Source of the DNA: Arcticibacterium sp964021845 | GTDB lineage: Bacteria > Bacteroidota > Bacteroidia > Cytophagales > Spirosomataceae | DNA: 64,000 nt | Assembly (NCBI RefSeq): GCF_964021845.1 | Contig: NZ_CAXHZC010000003.1 | Location: 434,001-498,000 of the forward strand | Direction of reading: 5' to 3' | Part shown: piece after piece, positions 1 to 8,323 of the stretch | Position numbering within the stretch: the first letter of the stretch is position 1 | Layout of the letters: each line of letters starts with the position of its first letter | Position numbers and translations under genes: made by a program | Notes under the pieces: model-generated | Told to the model about the DNA's origin: nothing | The model's input: the letters and a program-made list of their open reading frames with translations, nothing else | The model's database searches: none

Positions 1-292
1 ACTCCAAAAACTCTCGGATATACATTTCTAAGTAAAGAGGATTATGCTCTGGTAAATAGCCTATGGAACTTTGTGCTAGTTTGGCTTGTGATTTTAGTGA
101 ATAATCATTGACAAATGCATCTCCCTCACTGGCATCAAGATAGCCCGTAAGTATTTTCATGGTAGTGCTTTTTCCTGCACCATTTGGCCCAAGGAAACCT
201 ACTATTTCACCTTTTTTGATATCAAAACTAATGCTATCAATGGCTTTTTGAGTACCGTAGGTTTTGCTTAGGTTTTTAATGGATATTGACAT
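1..292 (-). CDS. gldA: GldA-type gliding ABC transporter ATPase (5' part only)
   Basis: This is the N-terminal 97 residues of an ABC ATPase; the rest lies beyond the left edge. The ATG is at 292. The reading begins MSISIKNLSKTYG and has a Walker A motif GPNGAGKST at about residues 35-43, followed by 'IGYLPEHNPLYLEMYIREFLE' split around residues 77-97. The 'YLPEHNPLY' stretch is typical of GldA, the ATPase of the GldA/F/G transporter associated with Bacteroidota gliding motility and type IX secretion. GldA acts at the cytoplasmic face of the inner membrane. No gldF or gldG is visible because the window ends. A related drug or Nod-type ABC ATPase remains possible, since only a third of the protein is present. 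Confidence 0.75.
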   Translation of the reverse strand, partial: MSISIKNLSKTYGTQKAIDSISFDIKKGEIVGFLGPNGAGKSTTMKILTGYLDASEGDAFVNDYSLKSQAKLAQSSIGYLPEHNPLYLEMYIREFLE

Positions 293-443
293 AAATACAC
301 TTTTTTAGAAAAACGAAATTAACATAAATTATTTCGTTGTAATCTGATAATTGGCTTAAAATTATAACGACGGGTTCCACCCATCGCTACCCATATCATG
401 TCCCTACGGGACATCTACTCTTAGATTTAAGCTAACAAAGTAA

Positions 444-473
444 AAACCGCCCTGCCAAATGGCGGGACGGTTT
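444..473 (-). terminator. Rho-independent terminator after the acyl-CoA dehydrogenase gene
   Basis: A 13-bp stem (444-456 with 461-473) with one mismatch or wobble closes a 4-base loop. On the minus strand it is followed by a T-rich run. It lies about 55 bp past the stop of the acyl-CoA dehydrogenase gene and ahead of gldA, so it should isolate the two. Confidence 0.75.
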
Positions 474-527
474 CTGGTTTTTTGTGTTTGTTGAAGTATT
501 GTAAATATTATAAAAGGGGTAAATTTT

Positions 528-2324
528 TTAGAAGATGTACTTGTTCTCTTCAAGCATGGCATCAGCCACTCTTCTTCTTGCATCTTTCACATTAAATGGG
601 TCAATTTTGGTAAACCTCTTCAGTCCCATTAACATAACTCTTAGTTCGTCCCCTTCGGCAAATGATTGGATGGCGTCTCTACCAGCAGCATTAGATTTAT
701 TCACTGCTTTATGTAGGTTAAGCATCATCATATCTTTTTCTAAGCTTACTGCGTCTTCTCCGGCAGTGCTCATTTTCTTTTCTACTCTAAGTATGGCCGA
801 CTCCGCAGCATAAACCTCGATAATCATATCGGCTACGTTCATTAAGATTTCTTGCTCATGAGAAAGCTTCATCATGAACTTCTGAACAGCTGCTCCAGCT
901 ATCATTAAAACAGCTTTCTTAAGGTTCTTAACCACTTTCTTTTCTTTGGCAAATTCACCGTCATCGTCTCCTCCAAAAGATGGAACCGACATAATTTCTT
1001 TAGCTACTTCTTGAGCCGGACCCATTAAGTCCATTTCACCTTTCATGGCACGCTTAAGGAGCATATCTACTGTTAGCAGACGGTTAATCTCGTTGGTTCC
1101 TTCAAAAATTCTGTTGATTCTAGAGTCTCTATAAGCTCTTTCTACGGGAGCATCAGCTGAGTAGCCCATTCCTCCAAAAATCTGAACGCCTTCGTCTGCT
1201 ACGTAGTCTAAAACCTCAGAACCATGTACTTTCAAAATAGCACACTCAATAGCAAACTGCTCTAAAGCACTTAGTTTGGCTTCGGCGTCAGTTTTACCAG
1301 CTTCTTTAAAAGTGATAATTAAGTCATCAATGTTTTGACCCGCTCTATAACATGCAGTTTCGGAAACCCAAATCTGCGTAGCCATCTCACCTAATTTATG
1401 CTTTATGGCACCAAAACGACCAATAGAAATACCAAACTGCTTACGCTCATTGGCATAGTTTAAAGATTTGTTGATGATTCCTTTTGAACCTCCTACAGCA
1501 GCTATACCTAATTTGATACGACCAATATTAAGGATGTTTACTGCTATTTTAAAGCCGTTTTGTCTTGCAGAAAGCATGTTTTCTGCTGGCACCACACAGT
1601 CGTTAAAGAATACTTGACGCGTATCAGAGCCCTTAATACCTAGTTTTTTCTCAGGCTCGTTCATGGTAATGCCACCATGTGTCTTTTCAACAATAAAAGC
1701 CGTAAGGTTTTTGTCGTCTTCTATTTTGGCAAAAACAATAAACACATCTGCAAAACCACCATTGGTGATCCACATTTTTTGACCGTTTATTTTATAAGTT
1801 TTGCCATCGGCACTTAACTCCGCTTTAGTTTTTCCTGAATTAGCGTCCGAACCAGAATCTGGCTCAGTTAAACAATAGGCCGCTTTCCATACTCCGGTGG
1901 CTAAGTTTGGTAAATATTTTTTCTTTTGCTCCTCGCTTCCGTAATATAGAATTGGAAGTGTTCCAATACCCGTATGAGCTGACTGAGCTACGGAGAAAGA
2001 GTGGCCGTTTCCTAAAACCTCTGCTACTAGCATTGAAGTGTTAAAATCCATTCCGAAACCGTCATACTCTTCAGGAACAGCTGTTCCTAAAAGGCCAAGC
2101 TCTCCGGCTTTGTCCATAAGTGTAGACATTAATTCAGGAGATTTAGCCTCGTCTATTTCATCTAAAATTGGGTGTATTTCCGTTTTTAAGAAGTCCATAC
2201 AAGTTTCAGCAATCATACGCTGTTCTTCGTTAAATTCTTCTGGAATGAACACATCTTGTGCAGATGTCTCTTTTATTAAAAACTCGCCACCTTTTAAAGA
2301 CGCTTTTTCTGATACCGCTGTCAT
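528..2324 (-). CDS. acyl-CoA dehydrogenase, 598 aa
   Basis: A flavoenzyme that introduces the alpha-beta double bond into acyl-CoA esters in fatty-acid beta-oxidation; cytoplasmic. Visible family marks are 'CLTEPDSGSDA' (FAD/substrate loop), 'WITNGGFADVFIVFAK', 'YANERKQFG', and 'RIFEGTNEINR', whose Glu is in the usual catalytic-base position. At about 600 residues it carries the C-terminal extension of the VLCAD/ACAD9-like group rather than the roughly 380 residues of short-chain enzymes. I place the start at the ATG at 2324 (MTAVSEKAS), not at the farther ATG at 2417, because that one lies inside an inverted repeat and upstream of a good promoter box. The gene appears monocistronic, with a terminator at 444-473. 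Acyl specificity cannot be read from sequence. Confidence 0.93.
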   Translation of the reverse strand: MTAVSEKASLKGGEFLIKETSAQDVFIPEEFNEEQRMIAETCMDFLKTEIHPILDEIDEAKSPELMSTLMDKAGELGLLGTAVPEEYDGFGMDFNTSMLVAEVLGNGHSFSVAQSAHTGIGTLPILYYGSEEQKKKYLPNLATGVWKAAYCLTEPDSGSDANSGKTKAELSADGKTYKINGQKMWITNGGFADVFIVFAKIEDDKNLTAFIVEKTHGGITMNEPEKKLGIKGSDTRQVFFNDCVVPAENMLSARQNGFKIAVNILNIGRIKLGIAAVGGSKGIINKSLNYANERKQFGISIGRFGAIKHKLGEMATQIWVSETACYRAGQNIDDLIITFKEAGKTDAEAKLSALEQFAIECAILKVHGSEVLDYVADEGVQIFGGMGYSADAPVERAYRDSRINRIFEGTNEINRLLTVDMLLKRAMKGEMDLMGPAQEVAKEIMSVPSFGGDDDGEFAKEKKVVKNLKKAVLMIAGAAVQKFMMKLSHEQEILMNVADMIIEVYAAESAILRVEKKMSTAGEDAVSLEKDMMMLNLHKAVNKSNAAGRDAIQSFAEGDELRVMLMGLKRFTKIDPFNVKDARRRVADAMLEENKYIF

Positions 2325-2359
2325 AGAATTATAGAATTGAAATGTTATCTGTCGAAATA

Positions 2360-2379
2360 ATAGTATGCTTGCATACCAT
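2360..2379. promoter_or_regulatory. operator-like inverted repeat (site 1)
   Basis: ATAGTATGC-TT-GCATACCAT: two 9-bp arms with a 2-bp centre and one mismatch. It has the same arms as site 2 at 2403-2422; the centres are 43 bp apart, about four helical turns. It lies just downstream of the -7 box, at the predicted transcription start. Confidence 0.7.
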
Positions 2380-2381
2380 TG

Positions 2382-2413
2382 CAAATATAAAACAAATAAA
2401 TAATAGTATGCAA
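2382..2413 (-). promoter_or_regulatory. Bacteroidota-type promoter of the acyl-CoA dehydrogenase gene
   Basis: On the minus strand TATATTTG (2389-2382) matches the TAnnTTTG -7 box, and a TTG (2413-2411) sits 21 nt upstream as a -33 element. The -33 TTG lies in the centre of one inverted repeat (2403-2422), and the other repeat (2360-2379) covers the expected start of transcription. A repressor bound to either would block the promoter. Confidence 0.65.
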
Positions 2414-2422
2414 GCATACTAT
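2403..2422. promoter_or_regulatory. operator-like perfect inverted repeat (site 2)
   Basis: ATAGTATGC-AA-GCATACTAT: perfect 9-bp arms with a 2-bp centre, overlapping the -33 element of the acyl-CoA dehydrogenase promoter. Size and symmetry fit a TetR- or MarR-type dimer, as often controls beta-oxidation genes, but no such regulator is encoded in the window. Confidence 0.75.
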
Positions 2423-2452
2423 ATGAAAAATTAAATAATTCTTAGACTTAAT

Positions 2453-4345
2453 TTAAGGGCAGTTTTCTATGGTAGCTTTAAAGACTGCACCAGATTTTGC
2501 TTCAAAACCTGGGTTTAGCAAAACAGATTCGTTGGCAGAGTAGTTGATTTTTCCAGATGGAGAGAGCTTTTGAATACTCTGGAGCGTTTGCTGTGTTTGA
2601 TATGGATTTTGCGTGTTTACTACGCCACCAGTCAAACTTAATGGACTAGCAAAGCAAGAAGAAACCACAACGCTTTGTGCGGCGGTAGCTGCACTTAAAC
2701 AGTGCAATGTTTTACAAGCTAGTGTATAATTTGCCGTGCTAGTTGGATATAAAGCAACTGGGTTTATTTCCGCACCAGTACTCCAAGTGTATATGCCATT
2801 GCAGTTACTTCCTGTAAGTGTCAAAGTATCACCTGACCTGATTTGGCTAGCTGAAGTCACAAAACTAGGATTAGTAGGCAGTGTGAAAGTATTTAAATCA
2901 ACGATTGGGCTAAAAAGCACTTTTCCTGAGGTGGCCTTCCTGACATTTAAAGCATATTTCCCAGTACCAACCGTTATGCTGCTGGTGCTATCATATTGCC
3001 AGTTAAGGCGTTTGTAGCCTGATGGGGGTAATGCAGTATAATCTGCACCGTAGTCGCTTGTATTACCTAAAGCTTCATTATCTGTATTATCTCTATTTGA
3101 CCAAGCATATTTATCATAACTTCCTGATGAGGTAAGCGTGATAGGTGTGGACGGGCTTCCTGGAGTACAGGTAAAATCTAATTCTATAAAGTCTGAGGCT
3201 AAAATGGGAGTTGAGCTAATTAAAAAGCCACTAGTTATATAGTTATACCATTCCGTTGCGTGTTCAGACAAGCCAGCTGGCAAGTCCATATGAACATTGT
3301 CGGACCGTTTACTTCCTCCTATAATATCATCTGTTTCTGGTCCAGCGTAGACGTTTCCATCATCGTTTATAACTGAATTTTGAGCAGCAATAACATTTCC
3401 ATAAGCACTACCATTATAAGATGCTCGTGCTACCATCCATGATAAATTTGGGTACTCGCTTTGTTCTCTTGTTTTAGAGACAATCGTCTGAAGCCAGCCT
3501 TTATAATCATTGGTAGGAGTGCCACTATCCGATTCTCCCTGGTGCCAAAGAACGGCACGTATTCCTGTTAAACTTGTATACAACCTCATCACTGAAGCTA
3601 AAGCTCCATAAGGGTGCTGAAACTCTTCCTTTATGAAGAAATCAGGACTAGTTAGGGGTTGACCAAGTGCTGATTCCGCCCAGAGTTGTATTCGAGTACC
3701 TCCAAAACCTGCTCCATAGAAAAGAACAGGAACATTCAAAGCAGTTACTAAATCTTCAGAGACTTTTCCCCAGTGCCAAGGAGCATTATGAAAAGGTCCA
3801 ATGTAGACAGAATCACTAGCTACACTATCGGCGTTCATGGGCGAATAACCAATAGGCAGTTTGTTGTATTCATTCGTTTTGTTCGAATAACGCATTACAT
3901 TGGAGCGATCTTCATCCGAGTCTATTCCTACGCCTGAAGTTGAGGTTGTCCCTGTAGCATTTGACTGCCCAGCAATTACAAAAACCTCTCCTACGCCCAC
4001 TCGGTTTCTTCCTACGGAGTCTATTTGAACTCCATTTTTGTAAGCTTTTACACCTAATTTATACCAGCCACCTTGAGCCAATATCTTACCATAGAAATAT
4101 GGCTTTCCGTCTCTTTCGTCTACTTTTTGCCAGGCACTGGCTGTTCCTTGTCCTACTACACGAGGAAACACCTTAGCGGTAATGCTATCATATTCGGCGG
4201 AGAAGTTTCCACTTATTTGAATATAAGCTTGGTTTGAGTTGTTTCGTTGAAAAATTTGTCTTTCCACAGGAAACGTCAATGAGATTTGCCCAATAGATGA
4301 GGTAACACTCAGTAGACCAAAGCAAAAGAATAAGAGTTTTTTCAT
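2453..4345 (-). CDS. secreted SASA-type carbohydrate esterase with C-terminal 3-coathanger tail, 630 aa
   Basis: An SGNH-fold sialate O-acetylesterase-like hydrolase that probably removes ester groups from glycans outside the cytoplasm. It has a signal peptide (residues 1-19, ending SSIG-Q) and the block I nucleophile GQSN at 126-129 (Ser128). A conserved WHQGESD follows at 267-273 and a DxxH-type pair (Asp349, His352) at the end of the catalytic domain. Residues from about 390 form a Cys-containing Ig/PKD-like region. The last 45 residues, with 'LLNPGFEAKSGAVFKATI' and a final Cys, match the 3-coathanger stack domain of Cytophagales secreted proteins. The same tail ends the giant protein at 36252-40481. 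The -7 box at 4364-4357 leaves a very short leader. The substrate is unknown. Confidence 0.85.
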   Translation of the reverse strand: MKKLLFFCFGLLSVTSSIGQISLTFPVERQIFQRNNSNQAYIQISGNFSAEYDSITAKVFPRVVGQGTASAWQKVDERDGKPYFYGKILAQGGWYKLGVKAYKNGVQIDSVGRNRVGVGEVFVIAGQSNATGTTSTSGVGIDSDEDRSNVMRYSNKTNEYNKLPIGYSPMNADSVASDSVYIGPFHNAPWHWGKVSEDLVTALNVPVLFYGAGFGGTRIQLWAESALGQPLTSPDFFIKEEFQHPYGALASVMRLYTSLTGIRAVLWHQGESDSGTPTNDYKGWLQTIVSKTREQSEYPNLSWMVARASYNGSAYGNVIAAQNSVINDDGNVYAGPETDDIIGGSKRSDNVHMDLPAGLSEHATEWYNYITSGFLISSTPILASDFIELDFTCTPGSPSTPITLTSSGSYDKYAWSNRDNTDNEALGNTSDYGADYTALPPSGYKRLNWQYDSTSSITVGTGKYALNVRKATSGKVLFSPIVDLNTFTLPTNPSFVTSASQIRSGDTLTLTGSNCNGIYTWSTGAEINPVALYPTSTANYTLACKTLHCLSAATAAQSVVVSSCFASPLSLTGGVVNTQNPYQTQQTLQSIQKLSPSGKINYSANESVLLNPGFEAKSGAVFKATIENCP

Positions 4346-4356
4346 AATCAGTAGTA

Positions 4357-4364
4357 CAAAAGTA
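4357..4364 (-). promoter_or_regulatory. TAnnTTTG box of the esterase gene
   Basis: TACTTTTG on the minus strand, only 11 nt before the ATG at 4345, which implies a leader of a few bases. I see no clear -33 TTG. Confidence 0.5.
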
Positions 4365-4427
4365 AAAGATGTAAATTGTTTTCTCAGATATTTCGCATGA
4401 AATTGATTTTAAGGCAATAGAGAAGCG

Positions 4428-4435
4428 TACTTTTG
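4428..4435 (+). promoter_or_regulatory. TAnnTTTG box of the DMT permease gene
   Basis: TACTTTTG ends 6 nt before the ATG at 4442, with a TTG 22 nt upstream. Transcription would start at or next to the start codon, so the mRNA would be leaderless or nearly so. Confidence 0.55.
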
Positions 4436-4441
4436 CCCCAC

Positions 4442-5347
4442 ATGAACCAAGAGAATGTTAAACAGGGGGTCATTTTTATGCTCATTGCATCTTTTTGCTT
4501 TGCTTCCGTAGGAGCATGTACGCGAATTTTAAAAGATTCTATCAGTTCGGTGGAAATCGTTTTCTTCAGAAATCTTATTGGCGTAGTTTTCATAGGCTAT
4601 TCTGTTTTAAAAAGACCTTTGGTGCAGGTAGGTGGAAAACCTGGCTTGCTCATTTTTAGAGGGTTAATTGGCACGGTAGCTCTTTATACTTTCTTTTATA
4701 GTATTACGCAAATTGGGCTAGCAGAAGCTATCACCTATCAGCAAACTTATCCTATTTTTATAGCCGTGTTTTCTGTTTTTATAGCGGGTGAAGGCCTCCG
4801 CAGAAACGAATGGCTAGCCGTTTTGCTCGGTTTTGGCGGAATATGCTTCATTTTTCTTCCTCAAATGTCAGGAGGAGTGGCAGATGCTCGCAGCCATATT
4901 ATTGGTATTACTAATGCCGTTTTAACTGCCTTTGCCTACATGAGTATTAGAGGGCTAAGTGCCTATTATGATGCTAGGAGTATTGTCCTTTCTTTCATGC
5001 TTTCGGGTATTTTATTACCAATAGTTTCCATGTTGGTGGGTCAGTTTTATGAATTACCATCTTTAGATTTTCTGGTGGCGGCCTATGTTCAGCCACATGG
5101 TTCGGACTGGTTCTGGATTTTGATTTTGGGTATTACCGCCATGATTGGTCAAATTTATTTAACTAAAGCATTCAGTTTTGGCAAAGCAGGAACCATATCG
5201 GCGGTAGGTTATAGCAATATCGTTTTCTCTGTTATCTATGGCGTATTTTTAGGTGACCCCAAGCCCTCCACTTTAGCATTTTTAGGAATAGCCTTCGTTA
5301 TTACTTCAGGGATAATTATCTCTTATCAGGCAAAAAAGGCGTCCTGA
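4442..5347 (+). CDS. DMT-superfamily (EamA) permease, 301 aa
   Basis: An inner-membrane drug/metabolite transporter family protein with about ten hydrophobic segments arranged as two EamA repeats. Repeat one contains 'EIVFFRNLIGVVFI' and 'ALYTFFYSITQIGLAEAITYQQTYPIF'; repeat two contains 'GQIYLTKAFSFGKAGTISAVGYSNIVFSVIYG'. Length is normal for the family. I use the ATG at 4442 (MNQENVKQG) rather than an in-frame TTG nine bases upstream, which overlaps the promoter box. It lies 18 bp ahead of priA, which appears to have its own promoter. The substrate, perhaps an amino acid or nucleotide-like metabolite, cannot be told. Confidence 0.85.
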   Translation: MNQENVKQGVIFMLIASFCFASVGACTRILKDSISSVEIVFFRNLIGVVFIGYSVLKRPLVQVGGKPGLLIFRGLIGTVALYTFFYSITQIGLAEAITYQQTYPIFIAVFSVFIAGEGLRRNEWLAVLLGFGGICFIFLPQMSGGVADARSHIIGITNAVLTAFAYMSIRGLSAYYDARSIVLSFMLSGILLPIVSMLVGQFYELPSLDFLVAAYVQPHGSDWFWILILGITAMIGQIYLTKAFSFGKAGTISAVGYSNIVFSVIYGVFLGDPKPSTLAFLGIAFVITSGIIISYQAKKAS

Positions 5348-5352
5348 TATTT

Positions 5353-5360
5353 TATCTTTG
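5353..5360 (+). promoter_or_regulatory. TAnnTTTG box of priA
   Basis: TATCTTTG ends 5 nt before the priA ATG at 5366. This suggests a leaderless or near-leaderless transcript separate from the upstream permease gene. Confidence 0.5.
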
Positions 5361-5365
5361 TTTCC

Positions 5366-7852
5366 ATGTCTGAATTATTTCCAACCGAAACGCTCTTTGT
5401 GGATGTGCTGCTGCCCGTGCCCATTCCGCAGGCATTTACTTATAGAGTGCCGCGTCACTTTACGGAGTATGTCAAAAAGGGGAGTAGGGTCATAGTGCCT
5501 TTTGGCAGAAACCGTGTTTTGACAGGAATAATTTCTGAAGTGCACGGCACGCCACCAGAGAAATATAAGGCAAAGTACATTTCTGAATTAATGGACGAGC
5601 AGCCCATAGTAACCGACAATCAACTTTGGCTTTTTAAGTGGGTGGCAGACTATTATATGTGCCATGCCGGCGAAGTAATGAACATGGGCTTGCCCTCTGG
5701 GCTCAAAGTGAATAGTGAATCTCGAATTCAAATTAACCCAGACTTTGACCGTGAGGAAAGTCTGGACCCAATGGAGGTGGAGATATTGAAAATCATTGGT
5801 GAAAATGATTCTCTTTCTTATGCCGATTTGTCAAAGTTTATCAATGAGATAGACGTGACTAAACTTGTCAAAAAGCTTATTGACAAAAACGCCATTATTA
5901 TTTATGAAGAGGTAAAAGAGCGTTATATCCCCAAAAAGATTAAAAAAATAAGGCTAAAACCTTCTTTAGCTACAAAAAGGGGAGTGCTTTCACTGATAGA
6001 CCAGCTAGGTAAAAGTGAAAAGCAGCAAGCAGTGATTCTTACTTATGTTGGACATATTTCTATAGATGAAATAGAGTCAAAAAACCTCCACGGAATAGAT
6101 AAAGTCTTTTTCAAGGAGGCAGAAAACTCTGCTTCTTCCTTAAAAACACTTATTGATAAGGGTATTTTAGAACAGTTTGAAATCACGGTTTCTCGTTTTG
6201 ACAGCATAGACACTGACAGCCTGAAAGAAATCAGCTTAACGGAGCATCAAAATGGGGCATCTGATGCCATCATGGATGCCTTTGCAGAAAAACAGGTGGT
6301 TCTTTTTCATGGTATTACGGGTAGCGGAAAAACGGAAATATACATTGACCTTATTCAGAAGGTGCTGGATAGCGGTTCGCAAATTTTGATGCTTTTGCCT
6401 GAGATTGCTCTTACCACGCAGATAGTGAGCAGGCTTCAAAAGGTGTTTGGCGATAAAATGGGTGTGTATCACTCTAAATTTTCTGACAATGAACGTGTAG
6501 AGGTTTACATGGGTGTGTTGTCTGGCAGGTACCAATTTGTGGTAGGTGTGCGGTCGTCTATTTTCCTTCCATTTAAAAACTTGGGTTTAATCATTGTGGA
6601 TGAGGAACATGAGATTTCTTATAAGCAGTTTGACCCAGCTCCGCGTTACCACGCCAGAGATGTAGCCATTATGCTGGCACATAAACAAAATGCGAAAGTT
6701 TTACTCGGCTCAGCCACGCCTTCTTTTGAATCTTATACACAAGCTTTAGATGAAAACTATGGCCTAGTAGAGCTAAATAAGCGATTTGGAGATGCCGTCT
6801 TGCCGTCCATAGAGCTAATTGATATGGTGGCGGAGCGTAAAAGCGATTCGGTTAGAAGCGATTTTAGTAAAGTTTTGCTGGAGGCCATACAAGCTAGAAT
6901 TAAGAAAAGTGAACAAACCATAGTTTTTCAAAATAGAAGAGGCTACGCACCCTATTTAAACTGTGAAGAGTGTAACTGGATAGGCAAATGCCATCAATGT
7001 GCGGTTAGTTTGACACATCATTTGTATGAAAATACGCTGGTTTGTCATTACTGCGGACATACTGAAACCCTTCCTAAAACATGCCCCGTTTGTAACTCTT
7101 TAAAGATAAAATCAAAAGGCGTAGGTACGCAAAAAATAGAAGAAGACCTGCAAGAGATTTTTCCGGAAGCCGGTCTTTTAAGAATGGATTTTGATACCAC
7201 AAGGGCGAAGAATGCATATCAAAAAATCATCAATGAGTTTAGTGAAGGTGAGGTAGATATCCTGGTAGGGACTCAGATGATTTCTAAGGGCCTTGATTTT
7301 GATAATGTGAGTTTGGTTGGTGTTTTTGATGCCGATAAAATGATTCACTTTCCAGACTTTAGGTCGGCCGAAAGAGCTTATCAAATGCTAACCCAAGTAA
7401 GTGGAAGGGCAGGAAGAAAAGAAAAGCCCGGACAGGTGCTTATTCAAACCGGAGACCCAGAGCATCCTGTTTTGAGTTATGTGGTGCAGGGAGATTATAA
7501 GGGTTTTTACTATGCCGAAATTAAGGAGCGGGAAGGTTTTAGATATCCTCCTTTTTCAAGAATCATAAGCGTATCTACCAAACATGTAGAAAGAACAGTC
7601 TCCCATAAAGCCGCAGGTTTGTTGGTGAAAATGCTACAAGAAAAGCTAGGTTCGCAGCGAGTTTTAGGACCAGAAAGAGGCATGGTGGAGCGTATCAGGA
7701 ATCAATACATTTTTGATGTCTGGATAAAGCTTGAAAAAAATAAGCTAAACATGGCCGCCACCAAAAAATTTATAAGAGAGCAGATTACAGAACTCAATAC
7801 ACAGAAGGAGTTTAAAAGTGTTAGGTTTGTGGTGACCGTGGATGTGGTTTAA
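5366..7852 (+). CDS. priA: primosomal protein N' (PriA replication-restart helicase), 828 aa
   Basis: A superfamily 2 3'-5' helicase that recognises stalled forks and reloads the replisome. In order, it has the N-terminal 3' DNA-binding domain (to about residue 105), a winged-helix region, then the helicase core with Walker A GITGSGKT at about 316-323 and a DEEH box at about 412-415. The Cys-rich zinc insertion follows (about 530-575, with CxxC pairs CEEC, CHQC, CHYC and CPVC), then 'GTQMISKGLDFDNVSLVGVFDAD' and 'QVSGRAGR', and the C-terminal domain. Length is somewhat above the E. coli protein (732), normal for Bacteroidota. It is followed 21 bp later by a small membrane protein gene. Identification is firm. 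Confidence 0.97.
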   Translation: MSELFPTETLFVDVLLPVPIPQAFTYRVPRHFTEYVKKGSRVIVPFGRNRVLTGIISEVHGTPPEKYKAKYISELMDEQPIVTDNQLWLFKWVADYYMCHAGEVMNMGLPSGLKVNSESRIQINPDFDREESLDPMEVEILKIIGENDSLSYADLSKFINEIDVTKLVKKLIDKNAIIIYEEVKERYIPKKIKKIRLKPSLATKRGVLSLIDQLGKSEKQQAVILTYVGHISIDEIESKNLHGIDKVFFKEAENSASSLKTLIDKGILEQFEITVSRFDSIDTDSLKEISLTEHQNGASDAIMDAFAEKQVVLFHGITGSGKTEIYIDLIQKVLDSGSQILMLLPEIALTTQIVSRLQKVFGDKMGVYHSKFSDNERVEVYMGVLSGRYQFVVGVRSSIFLPFKNLGLIIVDEEHEISYKQFDPAPRYHARDVAIMLAHKQNAKVLLGSATPSFESYTQALDENYGLVELNKRFGDAVLPSIELIDMVAERKSDSVRSDFSKVLLEAIQARIKKSEQTIVFQNRRGYAPYLNCEECNWIGKCHQCAVSLTHHLYENTLVCHYCGHTETLPKTCPVCNSLKIKSKGVGTQKIEEDLQEIFPEAGLLRMDFDTTRAKNAYQKIINEFSEGEVDILVGTQMISKGLDFDNVSLVGVFDADKMIHFPDFRSAERAYQMLTQVSGRAGRKEKPGQVLIQTGDPEHPVLSYVVQGDYKGFYYAEIKEREGFRYPPFSRIISVSTKHVERTVSHKAAGLLVKMLQEKLGSQRVLGPERGMVERIRNQYIFDVWIKLEKNKLNMAATKKFIREQITELNTQKEFKSVRFVVTVDVV

Positions 7853-7873
7853 TTTATAAATATTTATAAAATC

Positions 7874-8233
7874 ATGAGTCTAAAAAGTAGCATAGGAGAT
7901 TTGTTTAAACTTGGAGAGATTAAAGACAGTGTCATTAGTTTGATAGAGGCTAAGCTTGAACTGAAGAAAATTGAGATTCAAGAAAAGGCTGAACGAGGAG
8001 TAGCCGAATTAATTTTCGCGATTCTCTTAATGGTCTTAGGCTCTATGGTACTAGTCTTTGTGCTAATTATGGCGGCGTTTGGCCTAAATGTATGGCTAGG
8101 CGAACCCTTTGGATATCTCACCATTTTAGTACTGCTCCTAATTACACTCGCAGTGGTGTTCAATAAGAAAAAGGAGATTAAAGAAATGATTACCGAAACC
8201 ATTCAGAAAGAAATGGATGCTATGGATAGCTGA
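7874..8233 (+). CDS. phage holin-like (DUF1469-type) small membrane protein, 119 aa
   Basis: A small inner-membrane protein with a charged amphipathic N-terminus (about residues 1-40, rich in Glu and Lys), two transmembrane segments (about 45-68 and 76-97), and a charged C-terminal tail. This is the layout of the Phage_holin_3_6/DUF1469 family, chromosomal proteins often near stress or envelope genes and not real phage holins. It probably shares the priA transcript. A shared terminator at 8257-8295 ends it. The function is unknown. Confidence 0.7.
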   Translation: MSLKSSIGDLFKLGEIKDSVISLIEAKLELKKIEIQEKAERGVAELIFAILLMVLGSMVLVFVLIMAAFGLNVWLGEPFGYLTILVLLLITLAVVFNKKKEIKEMITETIQKEMDAMDS

Positions 8234-8256
8234 AAAGCCCTACTTCGTGAATAAAG

Positions 8257-8295
8257 AAAAACCCCGATTTGGTGATTGAGCCAAACGGGGTTTTT
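8257..8295. terminator. bidirectional terminator between convergent genes
   Basis: The stem AAAACCCCG.TTTGG / CCAAACGGGGTTTT has one bulged base and an 8-base loop, with A and T runs on the two sides. It lies between the ends of the holin-like gene (plus) and the BASS symporter gene (minus), so it can serve both. Confidence 0.8.
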
Positions 8296-8323
8296 GATTA
8301 ATAAAGGGTTAAAATTTACATTC

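Noticed and set aside
2325..2417. N-terminal extension of the acyl-CoA dehydrogenase to the ATG at 2417
   Set aside because: It would run through both the promoter box and an operator and adds residues unlike the family; the ATG at 2324 fits better.
7874..8233. Holin-like protein as a sign of prophage
   Set aside because: The family is mostly chromosomal, the gene follows priA, and no other phage gene or attachment-like repeat is nearby.
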